Assembly: GCA_015680905.1 (NCBI GenBank)
Contig: CM027377.1
Span: 65,431,501 to 65,495,500 of the forward strand
Origin: Coptis chinensis
Lineage: Eukaryota; Streptophyta; Magnoliopsida; Ranunculales; Ranunculaceae
DNA: 64,000 bases
Direction of reading: 5' to 3'
Below are positions 9,696-21,335 of this stretch, piece after piece. A program made the position numbers and the translations under genes. Under the pieces are notes generated by a model that saw only the letters and a list, made by a program, of their open reading frames with translations, was not told the DNA's origin and made no database searches. Within the stretch, counting starts at the first letter, position 1; each line of letters begins with the position of its first letter.

Positions 9696-11235
9696 TGATA
9701 AATCATAAAATTGATATAGTTTACCTACGAAATGAACGATAAAACTCAAAACGTAAGTAAACTAAAACTAATCTATGTGCCTATATTTTATCAAAGATTC
9801 TACTCTCAATCCTATGAGATATAGTGGAGTAGAGTGATTCGTTCCACTCCTAGTCTTTCCGCATGTTAATGTTCTCTACGTATACGTACTCTTAACTCTA
9901 AAGTCTAATGAGAGATTTACGAAGTGGCAACTAGACTACGATGCAACTACCCACAAGATGCAACTAGTCGATTATCAAAATAACTATGGGAATGCTACGT
10001 TGATTCGATGATAAAGAGTTAGAGGGGGATTGATTCCACCTTAACTCAACTTAATCTTATTAACTAATTTAATTATCGAAATCCGACTTGAACGCTTTGA
10101 GAACAATTGGTTCTTTCTAATCCCTAATTACACATGGCATTCCTACCAATTCATAACTAGCATGTGAGCGATTAAACCCATTCTCATGGTGAACTAATCG
10201 TTTCTAGAGTGGAAGGAAATTACGACGATTTCTACGATAATCGAATCAAGCTTTCATCAAGGCTTCTCACCCCCTCTAATGGAGGTTTAGCCGAGAATCA
10301 TTACTTAATCATTTCGATTAAATTAAAACTAAACATAATATAAAGAATTGAATTTACTAATCTAAATTAAACAATAATTAAAATCTAATTAATAACTAAG
10401 AATTGAATAACAAGTAATAAATGAAATCAGATCTAACACAAATGTAAATGACAAGAATCGAAATTAACAAACTAGCTATTTTATTAATCAAACTAATTAA
10501 GAGTAATGATTCTAAGAGTTTAATCTAAAACAAGAATTGGATTTGAAACTAAACTTAATTAAAAACAATTAAATCTAGATCTAGAAGCTATTCTAATGGC
10601 TACTTTCTATTCTAAGCTACTTTTATTTTCTAACCTCCTATCTACCATTAACTATCTACCATTAACAAAGAGCTAAGCTTTTGTTTTTATACTTTCAGAT
10701 CCAAAAATCGTGCATGGGCTTGGAGCCATGTTTTGGGCCAGAGAATCAGGCCCAAAACCCAATTCTTTCAGTCCAAAAAGGCCTCTTCAGCTGCAGTTGG
10801 CTTCAATAGAACTTTTCGTCCGCTTCTGCTCCTCTGATTGGATCAAGGTTTAGACCATTGGAAAGCTCTTTCCGAGCCGGTCATTTTGACATAAGGTAGG
10901 CCCCATTCCGAGGTTTGAGTCCAAAGATATGGCCTTCGGAAGTTCTCACGACTTTTGTGTCTTTGTTTTACGCCAAGGCGTCGACTTTTCAGCTTTTGAC
11001 CGGACTTTAGAAAGGCTTTGTCTTATTGAATCTTGGCCTTCAATCACAGAACTCCTTAGTAACCGACCTTTGCTCCTTTATCTCGCTAAAGTGGCATATT
11101 TCTGCACATAATGGACTTTGAAACCTGAAATGCATAAAAACATGTAATCAGTGGTAACTCTTAATTATTACTCACATAATTGGTCTAATAGTATGACTGT
11201 TACAGAGTTAAAACTACAGTTTTGGGCTCTTATCA
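9696..11235 (-). repeat. 3' LTR of A3 (1540 bp)
   Basis: On the minus strand it runs from TGATAAGAGCCC (11235) to GATTTATCA (9696). A TATA box (TATAAAAA) lies at 10684-10691. It is nearly identical to the 5' LTR at 18176-19713, with differences clustered around 10070-10110 and 10800-10830. Confidence 0.93.
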
Positions 11236-12130
11236 AATCACCCCCAAACAGCATTTTGCTTGTCCTCAAGCAAAGATGAGAAATTAGAATAAGTTACCAA
11301 AAATGGAGTTCTATCTACTGCGTTTATTTGAGTCGCGATTGCATTGACCATATGCAACAAGGCCTTAAACCACTAGGAATTCCCTAGTGGACGAGTTATA
11401 GCCTCGTGAGAGTTTTCCAGTGAAGGTACTCACAAACTTCATCTATACTACAACGACTAAGGAATAAAGCTATTATTTCCTTATTCATGTTCTAAATTAA
11501 CTATACCTCTCACTAGCAATGCATATAGAGTAATCAAGTCGAAACCTAAGCTAATATATGCATAATAATCAATCATCTACAATAAACATATATACAATGA
11601 GTAATACTATGAAATGCCTAGCAGGTTCGTTTCTGAAACTCGGAATAGCGTCCTTCAATAGGTTCTCACAATAATAGTCAAGATACAACACTCGATTTTT
11701 CCACTCAAGTTCCATTTACTCCATTAATGCGGTGGGCACACTTTACCTTACAATCTCAATGACAACAAGGAAGCCAGAGTCGATCAAACACATCTGCCAC
11801 TTACTATCACACTAACCTATTCCTAATTGAGCTAGAGGTCTTTATTAGGTGTTGCGGGGATTAGGAGATGGTTTAAGAAGGAAGGAAATGGATATTCAAA
11901 AGGACAAGTCTGAGATAATAGAGTCTTCATATTATGTAACTTAGAGAAAACCTTGTTATTAAACAATTTGGGAAGGTGGGATCAATATTAAACAACCACG
12001 CATAATGAAAATAACCGCATTATATTAAAATTTTCATTCGAAGTACATTTCACTACAAAATTCAAATTACGGAAATAAAACTTACATGAAAATAAATGAC
12101 AATAATGAAACTACAAATAAAAATAGAACA
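11236..12130 (-). other. Truncated 3' non-coding block of A3
   Basis: There is no gene. 11236-11963 matches the LTR-proximal part of the A1 block (6878-7601). A PPT (TTTGGGGGTGATT on the minus strand) lies at 11236-11250 and the palindrome at 11370-11390. Near 11963 the match jumps to the sequence following ORF A (CCACCTTCCC), which marks a deletion junction. 11990-12130 is AT-rich spacer. Confidence 0.75.
11370..11390. other. Palindrome centred on GAATTC (A3)
   Basis: CCACTAGG and CCTAGTGG arms occur with one unpaired base, 135 bp inside the 3' LTR. It is identical in arrangement to the A1, A2 and A4 copies. Confidence 0.8.
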
Positions 12131-13318
12131 TCAAACGATACTATCCCTAATCACTCCTGTACTGGTAGCGGAGGGCACACGCTCAGGAGATAGCTCCGAA
12201 GCTCCCCGATGGGCCAGCACCATTCGCCCTTCGGCGACGACGCTCGTGCCTCTCGATGGTGTGTCCTCGAAGGAGAATCCCCGCGTGAGGTGGGAATCGT
12301 GCAAGCATGTCGGTCCGAATCGGCGCCGAGCTTCTAGCTCGGCCTTCATCCGTTCCCACCTCTCATCCTCTCTCACGGTACGGATCTCAAAGTTATGATG
12401 GATAGTTGCTCGTCGAGTCCGGAGGTCTTCGCGATATAGTGTTGAATTTAACGCGATGCCACGATGAATCACAGCCATGCGCTCGTGATCCGACCAACAC
12501 CTCCGGGGCATCCGCGATCAAAACAAGTCAAGTCCTCCTCATCCTCCAGGGGCATTCTCGATTTCCCCCATCCTCCTCGGCATTCTCGTTTCCACCATCC
12601 TCCTCGTCTTCTTCTCTATCCTCGGGGCAGCCTCCAAACTCGTTGGATACACTCCTTATAGATGCGAGGGTTTCGTGTTGGGTGATGTAAGACCTATCGA
12701 CGCCCGAGCCGCTCTCAATTTCAAGATGATCTTGGTTATCAACACGGGGAGAGGTGCAAACGGACTTCCCTACTCCCCTAATCATGCTAAGCAAAAACTC
12801 CAAGATACGTAGAACTTCGTGACTTACGCTCCTAGAGTATCCATAAGATGTGGAGGCAGTTCAGCCGATGTCGCCGACCTTCTCCTTCCCGGGGCGTTCC
12901 AATCCAATCCAGCGAAAGCCCTATTTGGTTGGTTCTAAAGGGATGCTCGACGAACACAATGCGATCTCGCATTGTAGTTCCCTTCGAAGAATCGCCACGT
13001 TCATCAATGGCTCTACCCCATTATATTGGGACTCCTGCAACGTGATGCAGTTAGATGGATTCTAGGCGGAATGCCTAGAATCTCTCCGCCAACAACCCAA
13101 GAGTCACTTCCTTCCTCCTCTTCGCCACCGTAACAAAATCCTAGTCCCCCAACTCCCTCCTATTGTAGAACCGTCGACTAAGTCTTCGTGGTAATAGGCT
13201 TCACCGTCGAGTACCACAAGCTATTCCGATCTTCTATCGATCATTTCGTCACCGTAAAACGTAGCGAAGTGGTTGCCGATAAAAGCTTGTTCCGTAAAAT
13301 TCAGCGTTGTTGAGCCAT
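12131..13318 (-). pseudogene. Relic of post-pol ORF A in A3
   Basis: On the minus strand, ATG at 13318-13316 starts a text whose better frame reads LNFTEQAFIGNHFATFYGDEM, aligning with LPEHEFAADRFAPFFDTEM of A1 ORF A. The open frame at 12511-12131 gives a charged region (REDERWERMKAELEARRR) that corresponds to the coiled-coil C-terminus. Stops and shifts are frequent (for example directly after MAQQR). ORF A is thus retained in A3, whereas ORF B is gone. Its function is unknown, and the plus-strand frames over this stretch are shadows. Confidence 0.55.
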
Positions 13319-14464
13319 TGGAAGTTTGAATACAGTTTGAGGTTTGTAAAGGTAGGGGAAGCAATGAGGGATACCTCACTAAAAAAACGATGGTGGTGGT
13401 GGTGGGTGGTGGTGACAAAGCACCAATTTTTTTTTATTTTGATTTTCCGGTGGTTTTTGTTGATGGAAATTGGTGGAGGTTGTGGGCGTCGCGGTTGGAG
13501 TCGATTTGGATTGGGTCTTGGATTGTGGGCGTGGTAATTTGGTTTTGTTTTTATTTATTTAATTTTTTTTTTAGGTTTTTGGAAGCTTTGGTAGGCGTTA
13601 ATGGCGGTTCTGAGAAGATGAACGCGACTGTTGGCCAAAGGTAAGGGCGCGAGTGCGCTGTCGGTGGGCGCGGGTTGGGCCCAAGCCCAAATCGAAATTT
13701 GTGAATTTTTCGATTTTTTTGCGAAACTTCAAATCAAAATTGCCGCTTCGTTACCGGTCCGATTTTTGCGAATGAGATATGGAAATGATCAGGAGAGAAT
13801 TTCCAATCCAATGATCCATAAAACACTCTATTCCGACCATGGATGACATATAAGATAGTGGAAAATGCCTCGAAGTGCATGCATGACGTACGTTATGCGA
13901 ACGACTGAACTCTAAATTCAAGATTATGTCAACCCGGATCGTAATACAATTAAACGGCCTAAGCAACTGTAATGGGACATAAACATTCTAGTACGGAAAC
14001 ACGAACACCCCACTTTTTTTTTTTTTTTTTTTTTTACAACGAAGCTTAGAAAATTTGTTTTTAGCAGTGGGTCTTTTAAAGTCAGATTCCCGAGACTTCC
14101 TAGATTACTATTTTTATTCTTTAATATATATATATATATACTTTTAAAAAAGAAAAACAATAAACAAGAAAGACATAATTCACCCCATAGAGAAACATGA
14201 CTCAAAAATCCGAGAAAAACATGCAAGAGTGGAAAACGTGAATTATGTTAAATGTGGACTTAGGATCCGGTACTTACAGCCACACACTCCGTAGGGAGGG
14301 CCCGGTTACCTTAATGGTGCACTCACCAATATATGGAAATGAAAGGAAATGCACCAAACACAAAAGTTGAGTCGTTTATAGTCAGATACTCGAGACTTTA
14401 TCTAAACATATGTATGAACATGCAGTTTATCATATATCAACAACCGAAATAGTTGTGGATCATT
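13319..14464 (-). other. Post-pol spacer of A3
   Basis: No gene is present. It matches A1 1790-2790. A run of 22 T (14014-14035) is followed by CACCCC-type sequence on its left, and occupies the place of the purine tract found in A1 and A4. The GGGAATCTGACTTTAAA motif occurs at 14067-14098 and again, more degenerate, at 14371-14399, bracketing the post-integrase spacer. A short (AT)n run lies near 14128. Confidence 0.65.
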
Positions 14465-14987
14465 CTATAAATAAATATCACAGAAAACATATCCAAACAC
14501 AATCAAGCACCAAGATTTCCTATGACGCAACCTAGTGAAATGAAAGCGAAGTCGGATCACCCTATTACGTAACCTAGCATGCACATTCTTTTTCATTTTT
14601 GAACGAGTGGGTGTTCTAGTAAATAAGTGTGGAAAAGTGAATGGTTGTGGAGAATATGGTGGATATGGATAAGTTGTAGAAGGATAGCATGTAAAAAATG
14701 AGGATGTGGGTTTAGCATAAAACTCATTCATGGGTGTGTGTAGGGACTGTCTCAAGTCTGAAAATGAAGGTGTCAAATGCTTTTGTCTTCTGAAGTATTT
14801 GTTTACTAGGTGGATTTAAAAAATTATGAAGCACTGAAGAAACAAAAGGATCGAAGTGCAAACTCGAGATTCCTTTGAAAGGGTGGAAGGAGGGAAGTCG
14901 AGGTGGATGTTGTGGAAAGTAGTTCTTGATAGGATGAATTATCACCGCCTCTAAGAAACTCATCAAATTTTCATCTAGATTGGTCAT
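14465..14987 (-). pseudogene. Basic C-terminal 'tail' domain of A3
   Basis: Two overlapping frames (14987-14724 and 14776-14465) give an acidic linker (NLDENLMSFLEAV) and then a segment shared with A4: DTFIFR, PTHTHEFYAK, a Tyr/Pro-rich stretch, a Lys/Arg-rich stretch (RSKMKKNVHARLRNR) and the terminal KSWCLIVF. It directly follows the protease linker, where RT should begin. A4 has the same order. I recognise no known domain; the basic charge suggests nucleic-acid binding, but that is an inference. One frameshift separates the two parts. Confidence 0.6.
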
Positions 14988-16464
14988 ATCCTCGTTACTA
15001 TGATAGTCCTCTACATCTTTGAGAAAGTCATCTATCTCATCCTCATCCGTAATATGTGTATCGACTAGAGTAGGGATGGAAATGTTGGAGTCTTAACTTC
15101 CAAAGGAAAGAAATTTGGGCATATGATTATCGGGAACGTGTTGTTGAAATAATCTCGAAAGCAAAGCTTTCGATCATGCTAACCTCTCCATCCATAGGCT
15201 AATCGAAAGTAACGTGGTCTTTGTTTTAAAAACATTGACTTCAACAGCAAGATGGCCAAAAGACATGGACATTGAACCATCGTGACAATTAATGAGCGAT
15301 CGGGTTGCGGGTGAAAGGCGCTCTAAGATGATCGGGAGAGTCGTTAATCGACTTCGTGATCGAGGATGACAAAATCAGCCCGGATAGTAAAAATCTTGAA
15401 CTTTTACGTAACATTTTCGACCACACCCTTAGGATACTTAATAGACCGATCAGTTAATTGTAACGTCATTTTAGTGGGTTGCATCTCGTCTAGACCTATT
15501 TATCTATACAAATAAAATGGGAGTAAGTTAACACTAGCCCCCAAGTCTAATAACGCGGTCGTCGTATAAGAATCTCCTAAGGTGCATTGTACAGTAGGAC
15601 GACTAGGGTCTTTGTACTTAACAATTCCATTATGTTCAGATAGAGTTGGGAATTATTACATTAAAAGGCGTCTTTTGGTATATTTGTCTTACGCCTAGTA
15701 GTACACAATTCCTTAAGAAACTTAGCATGGTGTGGTAGCTTTTTAATAGCTTTGAGGAAGGGAAGGTTTATAGTTAGATTCTTGAAAACATCCCTAATCT
15801 CCTCATAATTTGTATCCCTTGTTAACACGGCTAATTTTTGTGGAAACGGTGGTTTCTGTCTATATTTAGCAATAGTATCACCTGGATGTTTAACCGTGGC
15901 TTTCTGTTTCTTAGGTTGTGTTATAACTGGTACCTCTACAGTGGTAGGGTCTTCAGTTTTTATTTCGGTATCTAGTAAAATAGTTGGTGTAGGGGCTACT
16001 GGTGGGGTAACTATAGGCATAGTTACTTTGTTATCAACCACTCTGCCAGAACGGAGAGTGGTGATGGCCTTTAGCTCACCTACATTTTCATATTCATTAC
16101 TAGTATTATCGGTTATCTCAAAGGCTGTATTTGTTGTTTTAGGATTAGGTATTTCGTGACTTGGAAACACACCTTTGGGTTGGGCTTTATCTTGAGCCAA
16201 CTATTGGGTTAAATTATTAACGGATTGTAGAAGCTGTTGGTTAGATTGAGCCATGGTTTGGAAAAGTTTTTGGCTTACTTGTATGAAGGTGTCAAGACGA
16301 TCCGGTTGTGTGGGTGTAGTAGTCACGGGTGGTGTGACTGGAACTATTTCACGTGAATTATTTATTGGTGGATTTTGATAGTTATTATTTACGGAACGAT
16401 CTCTATTAGCATTATAATTATTATAACTACCTTGACTTTGTGCTTGACCTTGTCGAGGTTGCAC
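14988..16464 (-). pseudogene. Protease and preceding linker of A3
   Basis: 16464-16201 encodes a Gln/Asn-rich linker. 16200-15661 is open (GVFPSHEIPNPKTTNTAFEI, ITTLRSGRVVDNKV, FKNLTINLPFLKAIKKLPHHAKFLKELC), the conserved region just before the Athila protease. From 15660 the frame breaks, but the aspartic protease is readable: ALLDLGASVNLLPFYLY near 15560, then TDRSIKYPKGVVENV and the C-terminal VILD...IPIIL region. The protease would process the Gag polyprotein. The active site is DLGA, as in A2 and A4. Stops make it inactive. Confidence 0.8.
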
Positions 16465-17657
16465 TTGGTTGTTATAATTATTAAAATTACCCTGACCCTG
16501 TCCTTGTCGTGGTGGAGCTTAGTTAAAACTTTGTGTTGGCCTAACATATTGATTATTGTACCCCAGAGGTGTGGCGTGTTGGTTATTTCTCCAACCGAAG
16601 TTGGGATTTTGTCTCCAAGGGGCGTTAGGTTCACTATTAATGGAACAAGCCCGTTCATAGGCTATAGGGCGATGGGAGTTGGGATGCTCGGGGCTCCAAC
16701 AGAAACTACATGGATTTGAATTTACGCTCATGACGGGATAGGCTTTTGTTGAGCGAGAAATGGCCTCTACCTTTTAGTGAGTGATTCGATTAGAGTTTTA
16801 AGCTCGGGATCGTGTTTAATTTCAAACATACTGGCGGCCTTAACTGTATTTGATGAACTAGCGGAGCGGTGGATATCATCACTACCCCCCCAGTTGTTAT
16901 TTCGCTTAGTTTGATCCTCTAAAAATTTATAAGCCTCCGAGGCTCCTTTGTTTAAGAAACTACCCCCATTCATTATGTCTAGGACTTCTTTATGGTGGTG
17001 TAGATGTCCTTTGAAAAAGGCACGAACTAACGTGTCTTTCGCTAAGTTATGATGTGGACACTCTATAAGGAGATCGGTGAAACGATTCCAAGCCTCTGAA
17101 AATGTTTCATGAGGATTTTGTCGAAAGAAATGAATCTTGGAAAGCATCTCATCCGTCTTTAGGGGTGGGTAAAAATGTTCCATAAACAATTTGAACAAGT
17201 TTAGCCCCACGAGTCCACGTAATTAGGCGTTTGGGCAGTTAACTAAGACGCCGCCTTATCGGCTAAGGTGAAAGGGAATACCCTGAGTTTAATTTGTTCC
17301 GCACCAACCGTAGGATGGTGGAATGTTGTTAGGGCTTGCTCAATCCTACGCGATGTAGCTGATAAGGTTTTTCATGGTCTAATCCATGAAAACGGGTAAC
17401 AAATTAATATTTGGGGATTCGAAATCCCCAATCGGGTCCGCTAGAACGATGCAAGATTTGGGGCTATCGCCAAGGCTTTGTAGAAGTCGGAGAGAGTCTC
17501 TTCTTCGTCGGGCATTGTGCGGTCGTGATGTGTGTGAAATAGTAGCTAGAGGTGTAGTGGGTGGTATACTAGATAGACTTGTTTGTTGGCGTTGTTGTGT
17601 AATTACGTTCGGTGTTTTGTTCGGCCGGACCTTAATCTCATACAAGGCTAAAACCAA
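16465..17657 (-). pseudogene. Gag of A3
   Basis: 17657-17379 encodes the N-terminal part (LGDSPKSCIVLADPIGDFESPNINLLPVF). 17210-16767 is the Gag core (LFMEHFYPPLKTDEMLSKIHFFRQNPHETFSEAWNRFTDLLIECPHHNL), the retrotransposon Gag domain. A zinc-knuckle relic (CSFCWSPEHPNSH) lies near 16710 with its last cysteine lost, followed by Gln/Asn-rich sequence. Gag forms the particle that packages the RNA. The gap 17378-17211 is frameshifted. It is the homologue of A4 43069-43861. Confidence 0.82.
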
Positions 17658-18160
17658 ATTTAGCTAAACATATCAACACTCCAAACAATTACGATATACT
17701 AGTATAAACCTCTAACAGAGATGCGAGGTCGCGGAAGAAAGGAATACTTGATGAGCGTCCTTGCTTCGCTTTATGAATAACGTCTTGTTTACGTGTGTTC
17801 AAAAGATATATAACAAGTTAGAACACGAAAAACTTGAAAAATCAAAGTTCGAGTAACAACCGTAGAATTCAAAAAATTAGCAAAGGCGTGGCGCTCTCAT
17901 AGAGTGGTCGCTCCGTAATTTTCAAAATTACAGTGTTTTTAGGGATGGTCGCTGCCCCACACGGGCTGGTCGCTCAAGGTTCCAGCTATAGGCTTAGGTG
18001 TGTGCTCCTTTATAGCGATCGCTTCCGTGTATTTTTATCCGGAACTTTTCAACGCTGAATCGGAAAACCACAGTATGAATCAAACAAGGGTGGGTGGGTG
18101 AAATGGGACTTTAAGAAAAGTACTTACTCTACGAAAACAATGCGAAAGTGAAACTAAGAT
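17658..18160 (-). other. 5' leader of A3
   Basis: This is non-coding. It contains repeated GAGCGACC/GAGCGCC motifs near 17885-18020, comparable to the GCGCCC repeats in A4. Probably the packaging region. Confidence 0.55.
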
Positions 18161-18173
18161 GGCAGCGGCGCCA
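18161..18173 (-). other. Primer binding site of A3
   Basis: The minus strand reads TGGCGCCGCTGCC, two bases from the LTR end. It fits the 3' end of plant tRNA-Asp (TGGCGCCGTTGCC) with one mismatch, the usual Athila primer. Confidence 0.85.
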
Positions 18174-18175
18174 TT

Positions 18176-19713
18176 TGATAAATCATATGATTGATATAGT
18201 TTACCTACGAAATGAACGATAAAACTCAAAACATAAGTAAACTAAAACTAATCTATGTGCCTATATTTTATCAAAGATTCTACTCTCAATCCTATGAGAT
18301 ATAGTGGAGTAGAGTGATTCGTTCCACTCCTAGTCTTTCCGCATGTTAATGTTCTCTACGTATAAGTACTCTTAACTCTAAAGTCTAATGAGAGATTTAC
18401 GAAGTGGCAACTAGACTACGATGCAACTACCCACAAGATGCAACTAGTCGATTATCAAAATAACTATGGGAATGCTACGTTGATTCGATGATAAAGAGTT
18501 AGAGGGGGATTGATTCCACCTTAACTCAACTTAATCTTATTAACGACGAATTGTCGAAATCCGACTTGAACTGCTTCGCAGAACAATTGGTTCTTCCTAA
18601 TCCCTAATTACACATGGCATTCCTACCAATTCATAACTAGCATGTGAACGATTAAACCCATTCTCATGGTGAACTAATCGTTTCTAGAGTGGAAGGGAAA
18701 TTACGACGACTCTACGATAATCGGAATCAAGCTTTCATCAAGGCTTCTCAACCCCCTCTAATGGAGGTTTAGCCGAGAATCATTACGCAATCATTTCCGA
18801 TTAAATTAAAACTAAACATAATATAAAGAATTGAATTTACTAATCTAAATTAAACAATAATTAAAATCTAATTAATAACTAAGAATTGAATAACAAGTAA
18901 TAAATGAAATCAGATCTAACACAAATGTAAATGACAAGAATCGAAATTAACAAACTAGCTATTTTATTAATCAAACTAATTAAGAGTAATGATTCTAAGA
19001 GTTTAGTCTAAAACAAGAATTGGATTTGAAACTAAACTTAATTAAAAACAATTAAATCTAGATCTAGAAGCTATTCTAATGGCTACTTTCTATTCTAAGC
19101 TACTTTTATTTTCTAACCTCCTATCTACCATTAACTATCTACCATTAACAAAGAGCTAAGCTTTTGTTTTTATACTTTCAGATCCAAAAATCGTGCATGG
19201 GCTTGGAGCCATGTTTTGGGCCAGAGAATCAGGCCCAAAACCCAATTCTTTCAGTCCAAAAAGGCCTCTTCAGCTACAGTTGGCTCCAACAGACTTTTCA
19301 TCCACTTTTGCTCCTCTGATTGGATCAAGGCTTAGACCATTGGGAAGCTCTTTCCGAGCCAGTCGTTTTGACATAAAGTAGGCCCCATTCCAAGGTCTGA
19401 GTCCAAAGATATGGCCTTCGGAAGTTCTCACGACTTTGTGTCTTTGTTTTACGCAGCGTCGACTTTTCAGCTTTTGACCGGGCTTTAGAAAGGCTTTGTC
19501 TTCTTGAATCTTGGCCTTTAATCACGGAACTCCTTAGTAACCGACCTTTGCTCCTTTATCTCGCTAAAGTGGCACATTTCTACACATAATGGACTTTGAA
19601 ACCTGAAATGCATAAAAACACGTAATCAGTGTTAACTCTTAATTATTACTCACATAATTGGTCTAATAGTATGACTGTTACAGGGTTAAAACTACAGTTT
19701 TGGGCTCTTATCA
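18176..19713 (-). repeat. 5' LTR of A3 (1538 bp)
   Basis: It is bounded by TGATAAGAGCCC (19713, minus strand) and TTTATCA (18176), with the PBS adjacent on the inside and TSD ATAGC outside (19714-19718). The TATA box is at 19167-19174. It contains a frameshifted version of the LTR-encoded basic peptide (19325-19525). Confidence 0.93.
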
Positions 19714-19718
19714 ATAGC
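19714..19718. repeat. Target site duplication of A3 (right)
   Basis: ATAGC, matching 9691-9695. Confidence 0.9.
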
Positions 19719-19734
19719 AAAAAGGCAAATTTCA
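19719..19734 (+). repeat. 3' end of the A2 5' LTR
   Basis: The last 16 bases of the interrupted LTR end in TTTCA. Three bases separate them from the PBS. Confidence 0.65.
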
Positions 19735-19737
19735 AAA

Positions 19738-19750
19738 TGGCGCCGCTGCT
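19738..19750 (+). other. Primer binding site of A2
   Basis: TGGCGCCGCTGCT fits the tRNA-Asp 3' end like the A3 site. This is the key evidence that an LTR ends at 19734. Confidence 0.82.
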
Positions 19751-21335
19751 GTTCTAAAGGCATAGGACTTGTGCTACAGATTGGAATTTGCTCCAAGGGG
19801 AAACCCCCCTCTCATTCTCCCTTATTTTTTGCTATTTTTCCATTTTTTTTTTATTTCTTCGTCGTCGCCAAACAAACGACCTGACCTCTCTCGAATTTTT
19901 GGTTATACTTCCAGGGACAAAAAGTTAGGACCAGGAAAGTAAACTACACAAGATTCTAAGGTTTCTGTGAAAAGTTGAACTCATTGTGGTATAATCGACA
20001 CGTGTGCGCGGTATTGGACTCGCGTCCGCAGGTGTAACCCGCGTCCGCGGGTGTATTTTCTCTTTTGCTGCTCTTGTTCTACCTCCAGCATCCACTGATA
20101 AATCCTAATCCATATCCAGGCCTAACTCTCTGGAACTGTGACATAAAATTCGAATATCTTCTGGGATTAATTACGTCGACGGATTGAAACGTCTATTTCA
20201 TTTCTTTGGCGGACTTGCGGGAAGCAACAGGTTCCAAGTTTTTACTGTTTTTGCATGAATGCCATGTACGTAGTTATTATGTGCTAATTTATGGATTATT
20301 ATTTACGTGTTAGCCTAGAAATCTGCTTGAATCATGTTCATATACCTGTAAATATTTATATACGATTAACTAGGCATGAATTGCATCTTAATGTATATAT
20401 ACATATAAATAGTACTGTTTTGCATGGTTATCTGTCTTTCTACGTATAAGTATCTATTATTGCATGTTTAGTATTTCTCTACGTATAAGTACACGTCTTG
20501 TATAATGCTTCGATTTTGTCAAGAAAGAGGAGAACATTCTAACGAGGGTTAAAATCTGAGTTGGGTAAGTTGTTTCTAAACCTACGGGTGAAAGTCGCTC
20601 TCTATATGACACTCGCAATCTCAATGAGTATTGCCGAAATCGATTTATTATGCAATACAAGAGTCGTATTTTAGACTATGTATAATACGTTGCATGTTTA
20701 GTTTTAGCATTGTCTTATTTATATGCGTACGTATACTATATTCGCATGATACTGTATTTAGATACGTATGAGTGATTTAAATTTGCCTGTTATTGTTGAT
20801 ATACATCTATGCAATATCGATTTACAAATTAGCGTACATATACGTATTACTGATGTATATTTGCATGTACATATGGGAATATTTATCGATGATACAACCT
20901 TGCCTATTCGTATAGCTATACGTATGAGTAGAGTATCTTCACATGCTACTGCATCTAGTATTGTATGAGTATATCATATTTATATGCTTGTATTTTCACC
21001 TTTGCATAAATCTTAAAAATAATAATAATAATAATAATAATAATTAAGAACGACCTTGCATAAATTTTAATTCCATAAATCTTAATCATATTCCAACGGT
21101 GTCTAGGAAACTTGAAAGATTGAGGTTACTTAATTAGAACCGTGCTTACACGGAAAGCCTCCCTCATATATCTCTTATAACCCGGCCGTTGGTTTATACA
21201 CACGTATTCCTCGCTTCACTGCTACATTAGCAGCAGCTTAGGCCTACGTTGTTCAACTCCAAAATCTTTAAGAGAATCATAAAATTCAAGTAATAATAAG
21301 TTCCTTCTGTCAATTAGATCTAATTTTATGCTTGC
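19751..21335 (+). other. 5' leader of A2 (non-coding)
   Basis: No gene was found across 1.6 kb. It includes two GCGTCCGC units (20023-20055), an AT-rich stretch full of TACGTAT/ATATAC (20270-20960), and an (AAT)n microsatellite at 21017-21043. Small open frames at 20768-20968 and on the minus strand show no domain. Confidence 0.6.

Larger units (their letters stand above)
9696..19713 (-). mobile_element. Non-autonomous Athila-type retrotransposon A3 (gag-protease-tail)
   Basis: A complete 10018-bp element on the minus strand. It has LTRs of 1538 and 1540 bp ending TG...CA, a 5-bp TSD (ATAGC), a PBS and a PPT. The two LTRs differ by roughly 3 percent by eye, so the insertion is fairly young. 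From the 5' LTR (18176-19713) leftwards come leader, gag, protease, a basic tail domain, post-integrase spacer, relic of ORF A, truncated 3' non-coding block and 3' LTR. No RT, RNase H or integrase is found. Relative to A1, a second deletion removed ORF B and flanking DNA (A1 4139-6877). Confidence 0.92.

Noticed and set aside
12096-13065. Several plus-strand frames over the A3 ORF A region
   Set aside because: They are shadows of the minus-strand relic and of GC-rich stretches in it.
19738-19750. tRNA gene
   Set aside because: Only 13 bases fit the tRNA-Asp 3' end; this is a primer binding site.
20768-20968. 66-codon frame in the A2 leader
   Set aside because: Arises from repeated TACGTAT/ATATAC words; no domain and no counterpart in other elements.
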